Of a stretch of 64,000 nt of DNA, positions 15,737 to 28,458 are shown piece after piece. Origin of the DNA: Prinia subflava (lineage: Eukaryota; Chordata; Aves; Passeriformes; Cisticolidae); the NCBI RefSeq assembly GCF_021018805.1, contig NC_086251.1:16101098-16165097 (forward strand). The letters run 5' to 3'. Made by a program: the position numbers and the translations under genes. Within the stretch, counting starts at the first letter, position 1, and each line of letters opens with the position of its first letter. The notes beneath the pieces were generated by a model, which saw nothing but the letters and a program-made list of their open reading frames with translations, did no database searches and was not told the DNA's origin.

Positions 15737-15955
15737 AAAAAAAAAAAAAACCCAAAAAACCAAACAAAAAACCAAAAATAAAATGAAAAAAAACCCAAAA
15801 CACAAACAAACAAAACCAAAACCAAACCCAAAAAAACACCAACCCCGCCCCCAAAAAAACCCCAAAAAACAAAAAAACCAACAAAACCCAAAAAAAAAAC
15901 CCCAAAAAACCAAGAAAACCAAAACCCAAAAAAAACCCCAGAAAAAAAAGAAAAC
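15737..15955 (+). repeat. A/C-rich low-complexity tract
   Basis: About 220 bp of A runs broken by CC, CCC and CCCC, with almost no T or G. The minus strand therefore reads as TTTT/GGGG-type DNA with many G runs. The F/G/W-rich open frames seen on the minus strand here are composition artefacts. Confidence 0.95.
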
Positions 15956-16425
15956 TTAATTATTTTTGTCTGGTCTGGCAGGACAAAGTTCCAGTATAAA
16001 GACATCAGGTTCTGAAACAGAATCCTTTTGCACACCTGGGCGACCATCACTCAGTTACCAGTGTCAGGCTCAGCACCGATAAGGGTTCAAGTGCCATATT
16101 TCTGTTTGACATTCCCATAAACACAACCTGCTTTTGCCTCAATGTATTTGAGCTCTCTCCCAGGCCTGCTCCAGGGAATACACATCATGCTCTTCCACAC
16201 AGCTGCAAAAACAGGCACACACTAAACCTGCAGTCCAGGCACTTAATACTCCTCACATGAAAACACACGTGCTAGTTTAAGCTAATAAAAACCCTCCCAG
16301 ATGCCATATGTACACAGCCCATCCAGTCAGCATTTTACAGTTGCCTCTAAAATTTGTGAAGGACGAGAGGAGAGTTATTTGACATGCAAAATAAACGTAA
16401 CTGAAGGCAACAAAGTCAGCATTTT

Positions 16426-16563
16426 CAGCGAAGTGGCAAACAGGTTTCACGCACGGAAGGCGAGTATCTTCCTGCGGGTGCCCATTTCCTGCGCGCGCTG
16501 CAGCCAGCGAGCGCTGCACAGTTGTGGCTGTCATTCAGCCCATCAGGATCAGAGCGTCCCGAA
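16426..16563. promoter_or_regulatory. Short CpG-dense patch
   Basis: About 12 CpG in 140 bp, including TGCGCGCGCTGCAG and CAGCGAGCGCTG, in otherwise CpG-poor intron. Regulatory function is only inferred from composition. Confidence 0.4.
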
Positions 16564-17037
16564 ATGGGAGCCTCATTCACACCAACCAAAGCACATGACC
16601 AGCGCTGTGCAAACCCTCTCCAAAGCTTTGATAGCCTTCCAAAGACACCAAACTAAACTTACATTTGCAAAATGAAGATATAAGCCAGACCCCTCTGAAG
16701 TCACATACCCCATTAACCAAGCTACCGTTATGTGCAAAGACTTATATTTTTACATGAATTCATGTTTCTATCAGTTTTGGGTCCAACATAAATAAATGGT
16801 GCAGAGGCAGCTCTTTGCAGAATTCAAAGTTACCAAAGGAGAACTGCAGCTCTGTGAAACTCCCTTCACTCACTATCACCTTTCCTCTGCTCCCTTTACA
16901 AATAAAGGACAAGTGCACTATTCATTGCTGGAAGAAAAAAATTCTTTAAAAAGCCACGGCCTTCTCAGTAGCAGCTGGTCTGAGCTTCAAGACATCAAAT
17001 ACCTCAGGAAACTAATGGGCATTACATGGAATGAATT

Positions 17038-17084
17038 AAAAAAAAAAAAAAAAAAACAAAACAAAAAACCAAAACAAACAAACC
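17038..17084 (+). repeat. A-rich/AAC low-complexity tract
   Basis: A run of about 19 A followed by AAAC and AAAAC units with a few C pairs. Confidence 0.93.
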
Positions 17085-17849
17085 ATCAAGCTGGCATTTG
17101 GTAGCATTCAGCAACACTGTACTCCAAAGCTCTTTGAAAAAGGAGAGACCTTGTAAAAGCAATGCCTTGGACATGCCAAGAATAAACTCAAGACTCTGCA
17201 CAATACCAAGCAAAAGTCACCTGAGGAAAAGAATCCCCTCTGCAGAGCAGTAGTTGAAGAGTTTAAAACAATTGCAACTTGAAGTAACTGGCACAAGGAG
17301 CACGGTTTGAGACAGAGGAGCCTCTTCGGTGCTGGAATGTTGGGCAATGAAGGTCAGACTTAGAGCACACTTTAAAATACACATTGTCAGAAGAACCAAA
17401 GCGTTGGTTATGCACTATAAAGGCATTAACATATCAGAACGTCCAACTGGTGGCAGTAGAACAGAACTTCATATTACTGCATTCATTTTTCTAAAGCTTG
17501 AAGTATAGCTGCTCTTCATGTGAACTATACTTCCAGGTGATTCACTGAAGGATTTTTTTGAGGAATAGCAGAATTTTCTTGGCCCTTCTCCTTGATCTGA
17601 GATCTACTGTTGCTTAAATTAGTAATTAAAATAAACATATCTCTGTAAATCCACATTTTCCAAAGAATTTTTCCCAAGTAAGTGATAAAGGACATGTCAG
17701 TCTTACTCCATAGCTGGATGAATTCTGTCAATAATTATAAAACCTTTCTTGTTCTGTGGTTAGCATTTCCTTTAATGTCAAAAGATCATCCAATGTTTTA
17801 GCCTATGCTTTACATCTTTGCTGCAGTTTTCAATGCTTACTCTTTGAAA

Positions 17850-18330
17850 AAGCTGCTTCTCGTATGTTTTTCCTGCTTAAGCCTCTCAAGATCCTGATGC
17901 CTTGGAGGGCTGACCTGAAACAGAGACTGGGCAGAGCTAGAGAATAAAGTAGGTATTGATTGAAAGGCCTCTAGGACACACCTTGGGCAGGACAGGGCCT
18001 GACCAGGGCTACACCCAAGGTGGACTAAAAATGGCCACAAAAAATGGACCACCAGTCACAAGGTCTTACACTTTTGTAAGTTTTGGTCCATTTGCATATT
18101 GGGGTTTAATTGTCCAATTACAGTTTCAGGTTGTGAGGTCTCATCCTTGTTTCTTCCTCCAGCCCAATGTTGTTTGTGCTTTTGGGCTGTAAGTTGTCCT
18201 TGGTCTTCAGCAGGAAAAGGCTTTGTCTTGTCTCCCTACTCGGTGGAGAGCTCACTAGCACTTAATGTGAGGGCACCCCTAGGCAGCACAGAATCTGAAA
18301 GTATGAAAGCTAAAACTTAAGGCATCAATC
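17850..18330. mobile_element. LTR-like interspersed repeat fragment
   Basis: This stretch differs in composition from its AT-rich surroundings. It contains phrases I associate with passerine endogenous-retrovirus LTRs, such as ATTGAAAGGCCTCTAGGACA and TGGTCCATTTGCATATTGGG, with GTCCAATTACAGTTTCAGG following. The second phrase includes an octamer-like ATTTGCAT. Ends, orientation and family are uncertain, and no retroviral genes are present. Confidence 0.42.
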
Positions 18331-20378
18331 CCATCAAATGTCAGATGTGATATCAACAAAATAAACTTTAAATCTAATCCGGACACCAAAGGCCTTACTG
18401 ACAAATCAGGGAGCCAAGATTACCCACTGGAACAAAAATGCCCATCTCTCACAAAAATATATGTTCAGCAACAATGGAGCTACTGAAAACTCACACTTGT
18501 GGCAGTTGTCTTACAGAAGTGAAGCAAGAGGTTATACTAAAGAAAGGTGAGTCTTTGCTTTAATCACACCCAGCCTCAATATTTACTAACTCACGATGCA
18601 AACCACCCCTCTGAGTGAGTGGTAACTGAAACACGTGACATTCTTCACATCACACCATTACTGAGAGGTGATAATGTTTTTTCCACCGTAAAAAATTCTT
18701 TTATAGCAATATTTTCTCAGTATGCAAAATAAATAATTACAGGCAAAGCTATTTTCTAAGACGAAGTGAGAGGAAAAAGAGTGGGCGTCCTGATGCACAG
18801 CCACCAAACACTGACACACGAACAGTGCACGTAAAGCTAAAACAGCTCTGCTAAAAATGACTTTAATGACAACCTCGTGTTTCCCCTCTCCCTAACACAT
18901 AGCACACTCACGTTTAACTTTGTCAATTGCTAGTACTTGTTCAGGGTTTAATTCATAATAATTAGATTACACTAGAAAGAGACTGCCTTCTGTACAATGT
19001 GCATTTCCTCATCAGCTGCCTGGCCAAAGGAAACCTACTAGATATGTAAAGTACTTTACAGCTGTGTCCCATAACTGGGTATTTGAACATTTATAAGCTA
19101 TTGCACTTGGGATAGCAAAGCTGATGGCATGAGTGCCTGTTTTTGGCAAGCCCAACAATAATGCGTTCCTCATTAGAAATCTGCAGTTAGCATGATCTAT
19201 CAGAGAATTCTCCTATCACATACCACATTATTTGTCCCAAATGGCACACTGATAAAGTCAGAAATATTGTGCCTATTTAAACATCAATCTTTATGGTGCT
19301 CTAAATGCGGTAGAAACTCTCTGGTAATCCTTTATGTGGTTTCACACCCTTTGAGTAATAGTAATGGGTATTTCATGCTATGAAGACATGGACTGTGTTC
19401 ATCTTGGGTGCTAAATCACTCTGAAAAACAATAAGAAAGCCCTCTATTTAGACACTTTGTGAATTAATTGCAGGCTCATGGAATTGAATTCAATTACTTT
19501 TTAGCTTTAAAATGACAGCAAACAATGGTGGTGGTAGAATGAGCAATCAGTTCTCAGAGCAACACCAAGCAGTTACCACTGTACAATTCCAAGCACTGCT
19601 ATGAGAAACCATCTTTGACTGTTTCAATGTTAGGAGTAACATTAAACATGGGTCCGTATTTTTTTAACACAGAGAACAGGGTGAATAAGCTTGGGGAGGG
19701 GGAATCTATTGCAAACTGGAGGTATTTGTGTACTAACTGGCTACTGCATTGATGTTTTCCACAGAAATTCCAGCCACATTAGCTTTGGCAGCAATTAAAG
19801 AGTACTTCTGAAATCCTTAACAACATTCAAGGAGTTTCTTTTAACTTCATGTTCTGTGCTTCTTTCTACTCTTTAAAGCAAGGTGTTTTTTTCAACCTTC
19901 AACTTGTTTTACTGTTAAAATAAATACAAAGATAATCCAGTCAGAACTCCAGCTCAAAGGAACCCCACTGAAGTATTTATTCCCCCTGGGGAGCTGAGAA
20001 GCTCTTCTTTTGCTAGGTTGTACCTCTTTACTGCTGCTCAGCACATTGTGCAACTCTGCCTGTCAGCCAACACAATCATAGGACCCAATGATAAAAGAAG
20101 CCATTCAGGTTTTGGCAGGAAGAATACTTCTGGCATTTTGTTTTGGGATTAGACTTCAGTCTTGAGGCTTTAACACTAAGCTGCCCATGGTACATACACA
20201 GATCTGATTTCTGACACCTCTTCACTCTGTAACTATTTATTCTTGAATATCCCCATCCAAGCCAACAGGATGACCAGGGAAGCAAGCTGCATTCCATAAC
20301 AGACAAGCACAGTTGAACCTATCTGTTGGAAAGGGAAGATTACACCCTTACACCACTTACATCTGAGTACTGAGCCAC

Positions 20379-20399
20379 ATAGTCCACATTGTGGACTAT
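20379..20399. repeat. 21-bp palindrome with one-base centre
   Basis: ATAGTCCACA, one T, then TGTGGACTAT: two perfect 10-bp arms. No known function. Confidence 0.93.
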
Positions 20400-20927
20400 A
20401 ATCCATAATTGTGCTTCCTGAAAGGAAAAAACACAGAATAAACCGCCAGCATGTAGCCAGGCATCAGAAATGCAGTTGTACCATATTCCAACTACCAGCT
20501 AAACTCTTAAAAACCTCTGCAACCACATGGGATGTGTTTTCAAGCATGTTCATAACTACAAAACAATTATACAAGCAACATTAATATTTATAGTGATTAA
20601 CTAAATTAGCATTAGCTGCCAGGCTAGAAAGTGACCCTAGGGGGACTGCAAACTCCAAGTACTTGAACAAGGTAAAAATGCATGCCTTTTTCTCCAGCTG
20701 AGGGAGAGAAACAGGGAGATAGAAAGGGAAATCCATGTCAAGCGCCCTAGGCACATTGAGATGTAAGCAGCTCTGATTTCAGGAGTACCTGCCCTTTTCT
20801 ATGAAGGGACAGCATATATGACTGTCTTTTACTACCTAACATAACTAATAGCTAAAAGCTGCAAAAAAGCCCAGCCATCCTAGAAGAACGGCTTTGAACT
20901 CAGCTTGGAGCAACAACATAAAAAGCA

Positions 20928-20953
20928 GAGGAAATTTACTGAGGAAATTTACT
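20928..20953 (+). repeat. Perfect 13-bp tandem duplication
   Basis: GAGGAAATTTACT occurs twice back to back, a recent slippage-type duplication. Confidence 0.9.
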
Positions 20954-23219
20954 ATCAGTTCTGGCTTGAGAGAGATGTTTGTGTGGGGTCTCTATTTTTG
21001 GGCTGGTCTCCCTAGAGAAGTCCACGTGATTACCTCGTCTACCTCCGGTTTCCCTCTCAAAACTCCCAAATCCATGACTTGATCTAGTCAGATCAGAAGA
21101 CTAGGCATGTCAGAGGATATTTAAACTTCCTGAAAATGTTGTGAAAATAAGGAGCCCAGTGGAAAAGAAATACCCTCTCTATACCCTGAGAGGAAAGAAT
21201 TCACGTTAATAACTGCACTGACTGTAATTTGCTAATTTTTACCAACATCCAGCTTCAGGAAGACTTACTGCAAGTTTCAACCAAAGCCATTTGGCTTCAT
21301 AAGAACAAGCAAACAAAATGCAGAAAAGCAAACAACCACCGACCTCAAGACCCTCAAAGCACCCTCACACCTTAAGTCTTTCAATAATAATATCATAATA
21401 TTTCTCTGATTAAGTAGATTTTTTTCTTATTGATTCCTGTAGCCAGAAATTTAAAACTATTAAACCAAGAGGTTTGTTTCTCAGTTTCAAGGACAGTTCA
21501 TTTGCCATGAAACTCAGTATGAAGTGGAAAAAGAAAGGCTTCTTCATGCCATCTTTAGCACCACTCACTCACATGCTACTTCACATTGTTACATGGCTGT
21601 TTCCAGGTAGGAAATAAAAGCATTTAGAGAAAAAAAAAAAATCTGACACCCACTTACAACAGTTTAACTCCACAGAGAGATGTAACTCTTGGTTCATCAG
21701 AGCATAAGCTGAACAGACAAAGAAAACCAAACAATCTTCATTCAGTAAGGGATGTGCATTCATCAGGTAGTCAGGTCACCTCTTGAATCAACTCAGATGG
21801 ATTAAACTTCTTTCATTAACTGATTCCAGCTCATCTGGTTTATTAACATCTATATAACCCACCTGGGGCCCTTGAACATCTGCTGCACTTGTCTGATTAG
21901 AGAAGCTCAGGCCCCTTCCTCTATAATATTCATTTCCCAGATTTCTATTAAGGCCTTTAGATCTTTCTTAAGAACTATGGCAACTAGCAGCTCTTATTCT
22001 CTATAAAATCATTTATTGCTGTTGCCCAGCAGAGCTGAACACACTTCTTTCATTCAACCCCACATGCTCAAACAGAAATCACGGGCAGGGCTTCTCAAAG
22101 ACTGACAGCTCTGCTGGTCTTTCACGAACACAGACATACGGTTTGGGCTCGTGCCTGTCCACACACTTTCATTTTCCAGATCATGATGGTCACAACAACC
22201 CACTGAGCTCAAATATTTGTAACCAGGGGTAGGTGTCAGTAGTGGGTATGGGTGGTGGAAGATCAAGCATTTCTTTGTGCCCCATACAGTTAGGATGTTC
22301 CTCTTGAGCCACTTGAAAGAGACTTTGCTGCATGCATTATTCTTTCAGAAAAGCTATCATCCACTACAATAATTTATTGGCCTATGAAGAATTTGCAATG
22401 ATGTTCTAACGTGCAAATGGAAAAAAAGTTTCCATTCTTCAATTTCCTCCAAATTTCTGAGTGTTACAGAGATAGTGTGAACTGATGAATTTTATGGTAA
22501 ACATGAAAAAAACAACAGCCAACATATCCAACCACCATATCCTCAGTTTAGTCTCTGCCTATTGGATGCAGAATTTGTTCCACAAAAATCAATTGGGGAT
22601 TTTCCTGTTGTGTACGCAAGATTATGATGTGTAATTGGTTTAATTGATGCTAAATAGTTCAAGACTTTGACACATATTTAACGGTTATTTTGAGGTTTAT
22701 TTGTAGTTTCATAACTGTTCAGAATATTCCTTTTGAAAATATGTAAGAGTTAATTGACCCAAAATTTTGTGGGTGGGGAGTGAACTTTTTTTAGAGTACA
22801 GGCCATAGTATGTTAACACAGACATTATCTCACACTATATAGAGCTTCCCTAAGATGAAAGGCTCAGAGGGCTCACTGTATAATAAAAAGAGCTCTTGTA
22901 AGCAGAAGAAATAAATATTTAGAAAGAGAAAACTATCTTTGAATTCATAAAACCCACCCCACACTGAATAATCACCTCATATTAGACAGAAGCATCACCA
23001 CAGGGTAGAGCAGGAGGTAGGGTAATGAGCACAAGCAACAGCCTTACCAAAATATTTATGTTAAAGTAGTTAGATAATCTTTGACTTTCAAAACTGCTGA
23101 ACCAGTTGGTTCTATCTCATGTTCAGCATCATACTATTAAACCAAGTCAGAAGTTTCTGTGGTTACTATCAGATGAAATGAGCTAATTTCCCCAGAGAAT
23201 TGCCTACACTGACCAGATG

Positions 23220-23575
23220 TCTGTAGCCAGCTACTCCGCAGATCTCGCAGGAGCAGCACATGCGATGCCTGCTCTGTTTCTATGGAGACAGGTTTTCCCA
23301 TCCACTCTGCAGCCGGGCTCATAGTAGCTACCAGCTGTTGTCTCGACTTGTACTCCATCAGGAGAGACTGACGGAAGAAAGTGGGAGCCGTAGGGCTGAG
23401 CTTCTCCCACCCCAGCCCTCATAAACTTTAACCGCAGCCTGCAGCCACCCTCGCTCTTCCCAGCCCTGCCTGGGCTGGTTGCCATGGTTCAGAGCCGCCC
23501 CGGGGCTCCTCTGCTGGCCCGGCAGCCCTGCCGTGGGCCAGCGGCAGCCACAGCCGAGGGCTGCAGCGAGCTCAA
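23220..23575. promoter_or_regulatory. GC-rich patch with X-box-like sites
   Basis: About 16 CpG in 355 bp, GC-rich towards 23450-23570. An RFX/X-box-like GTCTCCATAGAAAC lies on the minus strand at 23276-23289. A half X-box GTTGCCATGGTTCAG lies at 23478-23492. An 84-codon minus-strand frame crosses it, which I do not recognise. A promoter or enhancer is possible. Confidence 0.42.
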
Positions 23576-26500
23576 TTGCTGGGCTGCAGACTTAGGGATT
23601 CCCCAACACACGCTCCCAGCCCCACATTCCCATCAGAATGGTTTATGAGCTTAAACTTAAATCTCCAGCAGAAAACCCATTTCGGGTTCCTGACATTATT
23701 CTCGCTCCATACTTTCAAAGAAAAACTTTGTGGATTAATGGCTCCCTATCCATCCTGCAAGGCTGGCTAATGCCTTCAATCCCCATTGCTTTTTAACTCC
23801 TGTGGAACTTTAATCCTTCTCTGACCATGCTGATGAGCTGCAGAGAAACAACGCTGGTCAGGATTTTCATTCTTGCGTTTTCTTTTTGAATGCAGCCAAG
23901 TTCAAATGTCTAATTATAACATTGCAGAGTTAATGATCAATTTAACAAAGGCTTTAGAGTATCTTTGAAGTCATAACAACAAGCCAAAGGGGGGTTTAAA
24001 ACGTTAACTGTGCAGGGAGCCTACCAGAGAGCTTTCTTAGGATTATCTCTCTCACTTAACAAAGTTGAGTCATTTCAGAATACTTCAGCAACCCCATGGC
24101 TCGATCCGGTTGCCACATAGCACAGGGCTCCAGCTAGTGTTTATTTTATAGCTCTGAGCAGCACCAATCATTACCCCATTAATTCAAGCATGTTTAATTC
24201 AATGTCCTTCAACCACTCAGTCATGCCTATTTGTAACTCTTAAGCAACTCCAGAAAGGTACAGCTTGTCACCACATTTCTGCCTCACGGGCGCTAATCGC
24301 TGAGGCTGGATACACAGCGTAAGGAGGGCATACACAAGGACAGTAAGAAGGGATATCCACTGAAACATTCGATATGCAGCCTCTGCTGCCTTGGCTTGAG
24401 GCACACTTCTCTCCACTTGCTGCACGGGCTGAATCTGCCTTCAGATGTACACAGCTCCTGCTGATGTCAGTGTGCTAAAAATACACATCAGAGGACGCAC
24501 TCTGACCCGTTTACTTTTCAATCTGACATATGTAGCCACTCATATTTTGTATACATTACACTGCCATGCTGAATCAGCACGTCCAGAAATAACAATAAGG
24601 GCATGCTCAGCCTACAGCAGGACAGGGAGAGCAGCCAGCCTCCTCCTCGCCCTGCTGTCACAGCAGCCCTGCCAGACAGCATCACCAGGTACATTCTGCA
24701 GAGGGCTTTTTGTGTCCCCAACTCAGGTATCACACAAGGGTGAAGCTGAAAGGCATTAACCTGCCTTAAAGGTTAAGCAAAGAGTTAGGATAAGAAAGAA
24801 ATTACAGATGAGGGGGCAGCCATTCCTGGTCCTCCAAGATTAGAAAAAAAACCTCCAAAATCTCAGGCTACCCACAAGATCCCTACCAACATTTTCCTTT
24901 GCATTCCACTGAAGAACAGGGCTGGACATGTTTCCTATTTTAAATTACAAGTGAGGAAAGTGTCTCTCCTTTTTGCTGTGGCCAGTTCGTAGTGCTGGGC
25001 ACTCCAAGAAGAACATTTCAGAAGTTTAACCCATCAGTGTAACAAGCAACCCTGTGTCTTGTGCTGAGGGACAGGGCTGTAGGGAAGAACTTGAAGGCAC
25101 ATAGGGACTTACATGTGGGGCTTTATCAACAAAAACCATTTACACATCTTTTTTCCTTAGTGCTGCAGTTCCAGACACAATGACTGCATGGTGACACGTA
25201 GGATAAGTAAAAGGAGAAAAACTACATCAGGAAAAATCAGTGTTTCCTCCCTAAATCAGGTGGTGCAATCAGATTTCCTTTCCGATCTCCTGGGAGATTA
25301 CATCTTATTGCCTTCTTCATTTAAACCCCATTTCCCCAGACCTTATCTACACAGCAATTTCCACGTCATGGTGAGTTTGTTCATTACATTCAGGTAGCTG
25401 CCCCCACAGCCCTGCCATAGCAAAGGATTACGGATGCTTGAGACTAAAGATCACTTAAGCTCTGACTAAACATAAAGCAATAAAGAAGGGAAAGCAGTCA
25501 GTCTGCATGACACTAAAAAAGGCTTTCAATGAACCCCTGAGCACACCACTGCTGCCACTAAACCTTGAAGCTGGCTTCCCTTTTTGGGAGGGGTTTTCCC
25601 TTAAACTCCAAAGGCTCATCTTTTCAGAGACGATCACGGCACTTATATTCTACAGAAGCAAAGGGATATCTTTTTTTGTTCTATTTCCAAGCTAGAAAAA
25701 TCACATGTTGAAATGATATTCAGTCACTACATCATAACCATGCCTATCCTGCTTTCAAAGTGTACAACACAGACATTATACTGCAGTGGCAGTACAGAAC
25801 TGTGTATATTTAATAAAATACATCTGCATCCAATGAAGGAGAATGGGGTGTCATGCTTCATCATGCTTTGAAAGCACCATAGTTCATTTAAATCAGAAAA
25901 ACAAGCAATTTCATCTCCTTAAGACGTTTAGGACCCTGAAATCAGGGGGTGCAAAACAAGGCTCTACATTTTTTATTAGTATTTTACTGATATAATTACA
26001 CAACAGCTATAAATAAGCCTTTTTTTCTGAGAAAAAGTCTCCACTTTGAAATATTTCAGGGATTTACGAAGTCTTATCCTATCTTCCAAACTGATAGGCA
26101 CTATGAGCAGAATTTACACACCTGTGAAAAAAGCTGGATTCTTTTAAGCATAAACTGAGAGATGGCAGTGGCAAGACATATGTCAACTGACATACATCAG
26201 AAAGATTCACCCATGCTTTTTAGAGATTTTAGAAGCTTGTGTTTCATTTCAGAAATACAATTAGGGCCTGCATTTGTTCCACTTCACCTTCTCCTCTCAG
26301 CTGGAACCCCCATGGCTCCATCCATAAATCTGTGCAGGAGAGGGGCATCTGCAAAAAACACACTGAGGCCCCACCTTTGACACCTCAGCCTCAGGTTGGA
26401 TGACGTGTGCTCATACTTGAGCTCCAAGAAAAAGCAGCTCTCAGGTTCCTGAAAGCTATGAAGTGCAAACATGAAAAGAAAAACAAGTCACCCCAAGAAA

Positions 26501-28192
26501 GAGTTTTGCCATACTACTGTGAGGTAAATGCACTGATTTCTGCCAGGTCCAACAGCAGAGATAAAAGAAAAGAGTGTATGCCAACACTTCACAGGCCACA
26601 GAATTCTCATTCTACTGCATGAAGTTCATCTGAGCCCAACAAATGTTCAAGCCAAAGGTTCAGACTGTGAACAGCTGCAGAAGCCAAGGAGGTACTGCAG
26701 GTGACTGTCTCCCATCTCCTATGGGAACAAACCAGGGGGTGAGCACGTGAATTCACTGATATTCCACAGAAACATCTCACAGATTCTGGTTCAACAGTTT
26801 CTTTTGCAGAAAAAAAAACAACCCACAGTGCAAATCAGCACCTTACAATCCCTTCTCACATTTATACAGCTCAGATCTCAAACACCCCAAAAATTCTGAG
26901 AGATTCTTCATTTTTAGGCATTATGTTTTGTGGTGCAACACATATTTAAAAGCTGCTACTACTAACTTGTCACTTTTTGAGCCAATTCTTAAAGTACTTT
27001 GTATCTAGCAGATCATAGCTCAAAGTTTTTGGCACAGGAAAGCTCCTTAACGTATTTATATGACAGCAAAGGTCTTTAATGTTTAAAATCAACAGTTATG
27101 TCTTTCTCTGTCCAAAAGGCACCCTGTTTTGAATAACAATCACTGCAGACCTTACAACTGCAGTGGAAGTGACAAGAACATGACAGTATCTCACAAACAT
27201 TAGCAGGACAGCCTGCAGTCTGAGGCTCTCGTAGCTGAAGTCTTTACTCTTCCCCTGCAGAGGGTTGCAGTGCACAGGTGGTGCAGACACCAGAAACACC
27301 ACCCAAAGCTGAAATCCCCGTCCAAACAGGAATAAGTAGCCAGGTACAAGATACTTATAAAAAGTTAGGCAACGTCATCATTTCTCTTGAACTTTTCCTT
27401 AATCTGAGTGTTTGGTTATGGACCTAAATGATATATTTATTGCCAAATGTGTTTTTAAATGCACTTACTAAAAGACATACACATCTCACTACTATGATTC
27501 TTGATTAATCACCAGTTTCTAAAACAAGCATATATCTTAAAATCCACCTGTTTTGATTCATCTAATGCCATGCACTACACCAAGACAGAAATAAAACATG
27601 CTATTTAAAGCTTTCTGTAACAGTACATTTGTCAACAATACTTGATCAAAGCATTTGCTTTGACTGTGCCATATTTGTTTAACTACTACTGCTTATTTTA
27701 GCCCATATAAAGAGTTCTGAGGAACATAACCTCAGTAGATGCCAGAATGTAGCTTTTAAACATAACCTTACATTCAAAGAGCAAAATCAAGCTCTAACAA
27801 CATAAGCAAGCAAAATTCTCTCATGTACACAAACCTTTCCTGTGTGACTTTTTTTTTTCTTTTTTGAAGGATGTGGTGGCAAAACCAGGATCTAAGTATT
27901 TTCCCTTATAAATAATTCAGAAGACAGTAGAAAAACTCATGCATGGTTGTTGCTATTTGGCAAAAGCTACTTGAATGCATTTTAAATTTTTACTTTACTA
28001 TTTTATTACCAGAAAATTAAGCGTTTCACATCAGTGTAGGTTTTGCTGGCTTCTGTGTGGCTTGTTTACTTGAGGCCTAGTCTTTTAAGAGGGGTTGGTT
28101 TGGTGTTTAATCTGGTGTGTTTATCTGTTTACCAGAATCACATTCTCACACTTCAAGGTGTTTTCTGACTTTATTACATAACCTATAGGGAT

Positions 28193-28294
28193 GATTTGAC
28201 CTGGCTGGACACCAGGTGCCCACCAAAGCCACTCTATCACTCCCTTCCTCAGCTGGTCAGGGGAGAAAAAATAAAAAGCTCATGGGTCGAGGAT
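28193..28294. mobile_element. Repeat-like fragment next to the purine tract
   Basis: GACCTGGCTGGACACCAGGT, then GCCCACCAAAGCCACTCTAT and CTCATGGGTCGAGGATAAGG, resemble an interspersed retroviral-type repeat I recall from songbird sequence. Where I would expect a G/A-rich continuation, the long purine tract begins, so the tract may have grown from this repeat. The family is not established. Confidence 0.32.
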
Positions 28295-28458
28295 AAGGGA
28301 GGGAAAAAGGGGGGGAAAAAAGGGGGGGGGGAAGGGGGGGGGAAAAGGGGGAGGGAAAAAGGGGGGGGGAAAAAGGGGGGGGGAAAAAGGGGGGGGGAAA
28401 AAGGGGGGGGGAAAAAGGGGGGGGGGGAAAAAGGGGGGGAAAAAGGGGGGAAAAGAGA
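28295..28458 (+). repeat. 164-nt uninterrupted G/A polypurine tract
   Basis: Every base from 28295 to 28458 is G or A. The core alternates runs of 5-11 G with about five A, giving a rough 14-bp unit (nine G, five A) repeated with variation. There are ten runs of six or more G. It gives long proline-rich or glycine/lysine-rich open frames on both strands, which are artefacts of composition. On the KCNQ1 pre-mRNA strand the tract is all pyrimidine. Confidence 0.97.

Noticed and set aside
15674..16050. Phenylalanine/glycine/tryptophan-rich minus-strand frames resembling membrane proteins
   Set aside because: Artefact of the A/C-rich low-complexity tract read on the opposite strand.
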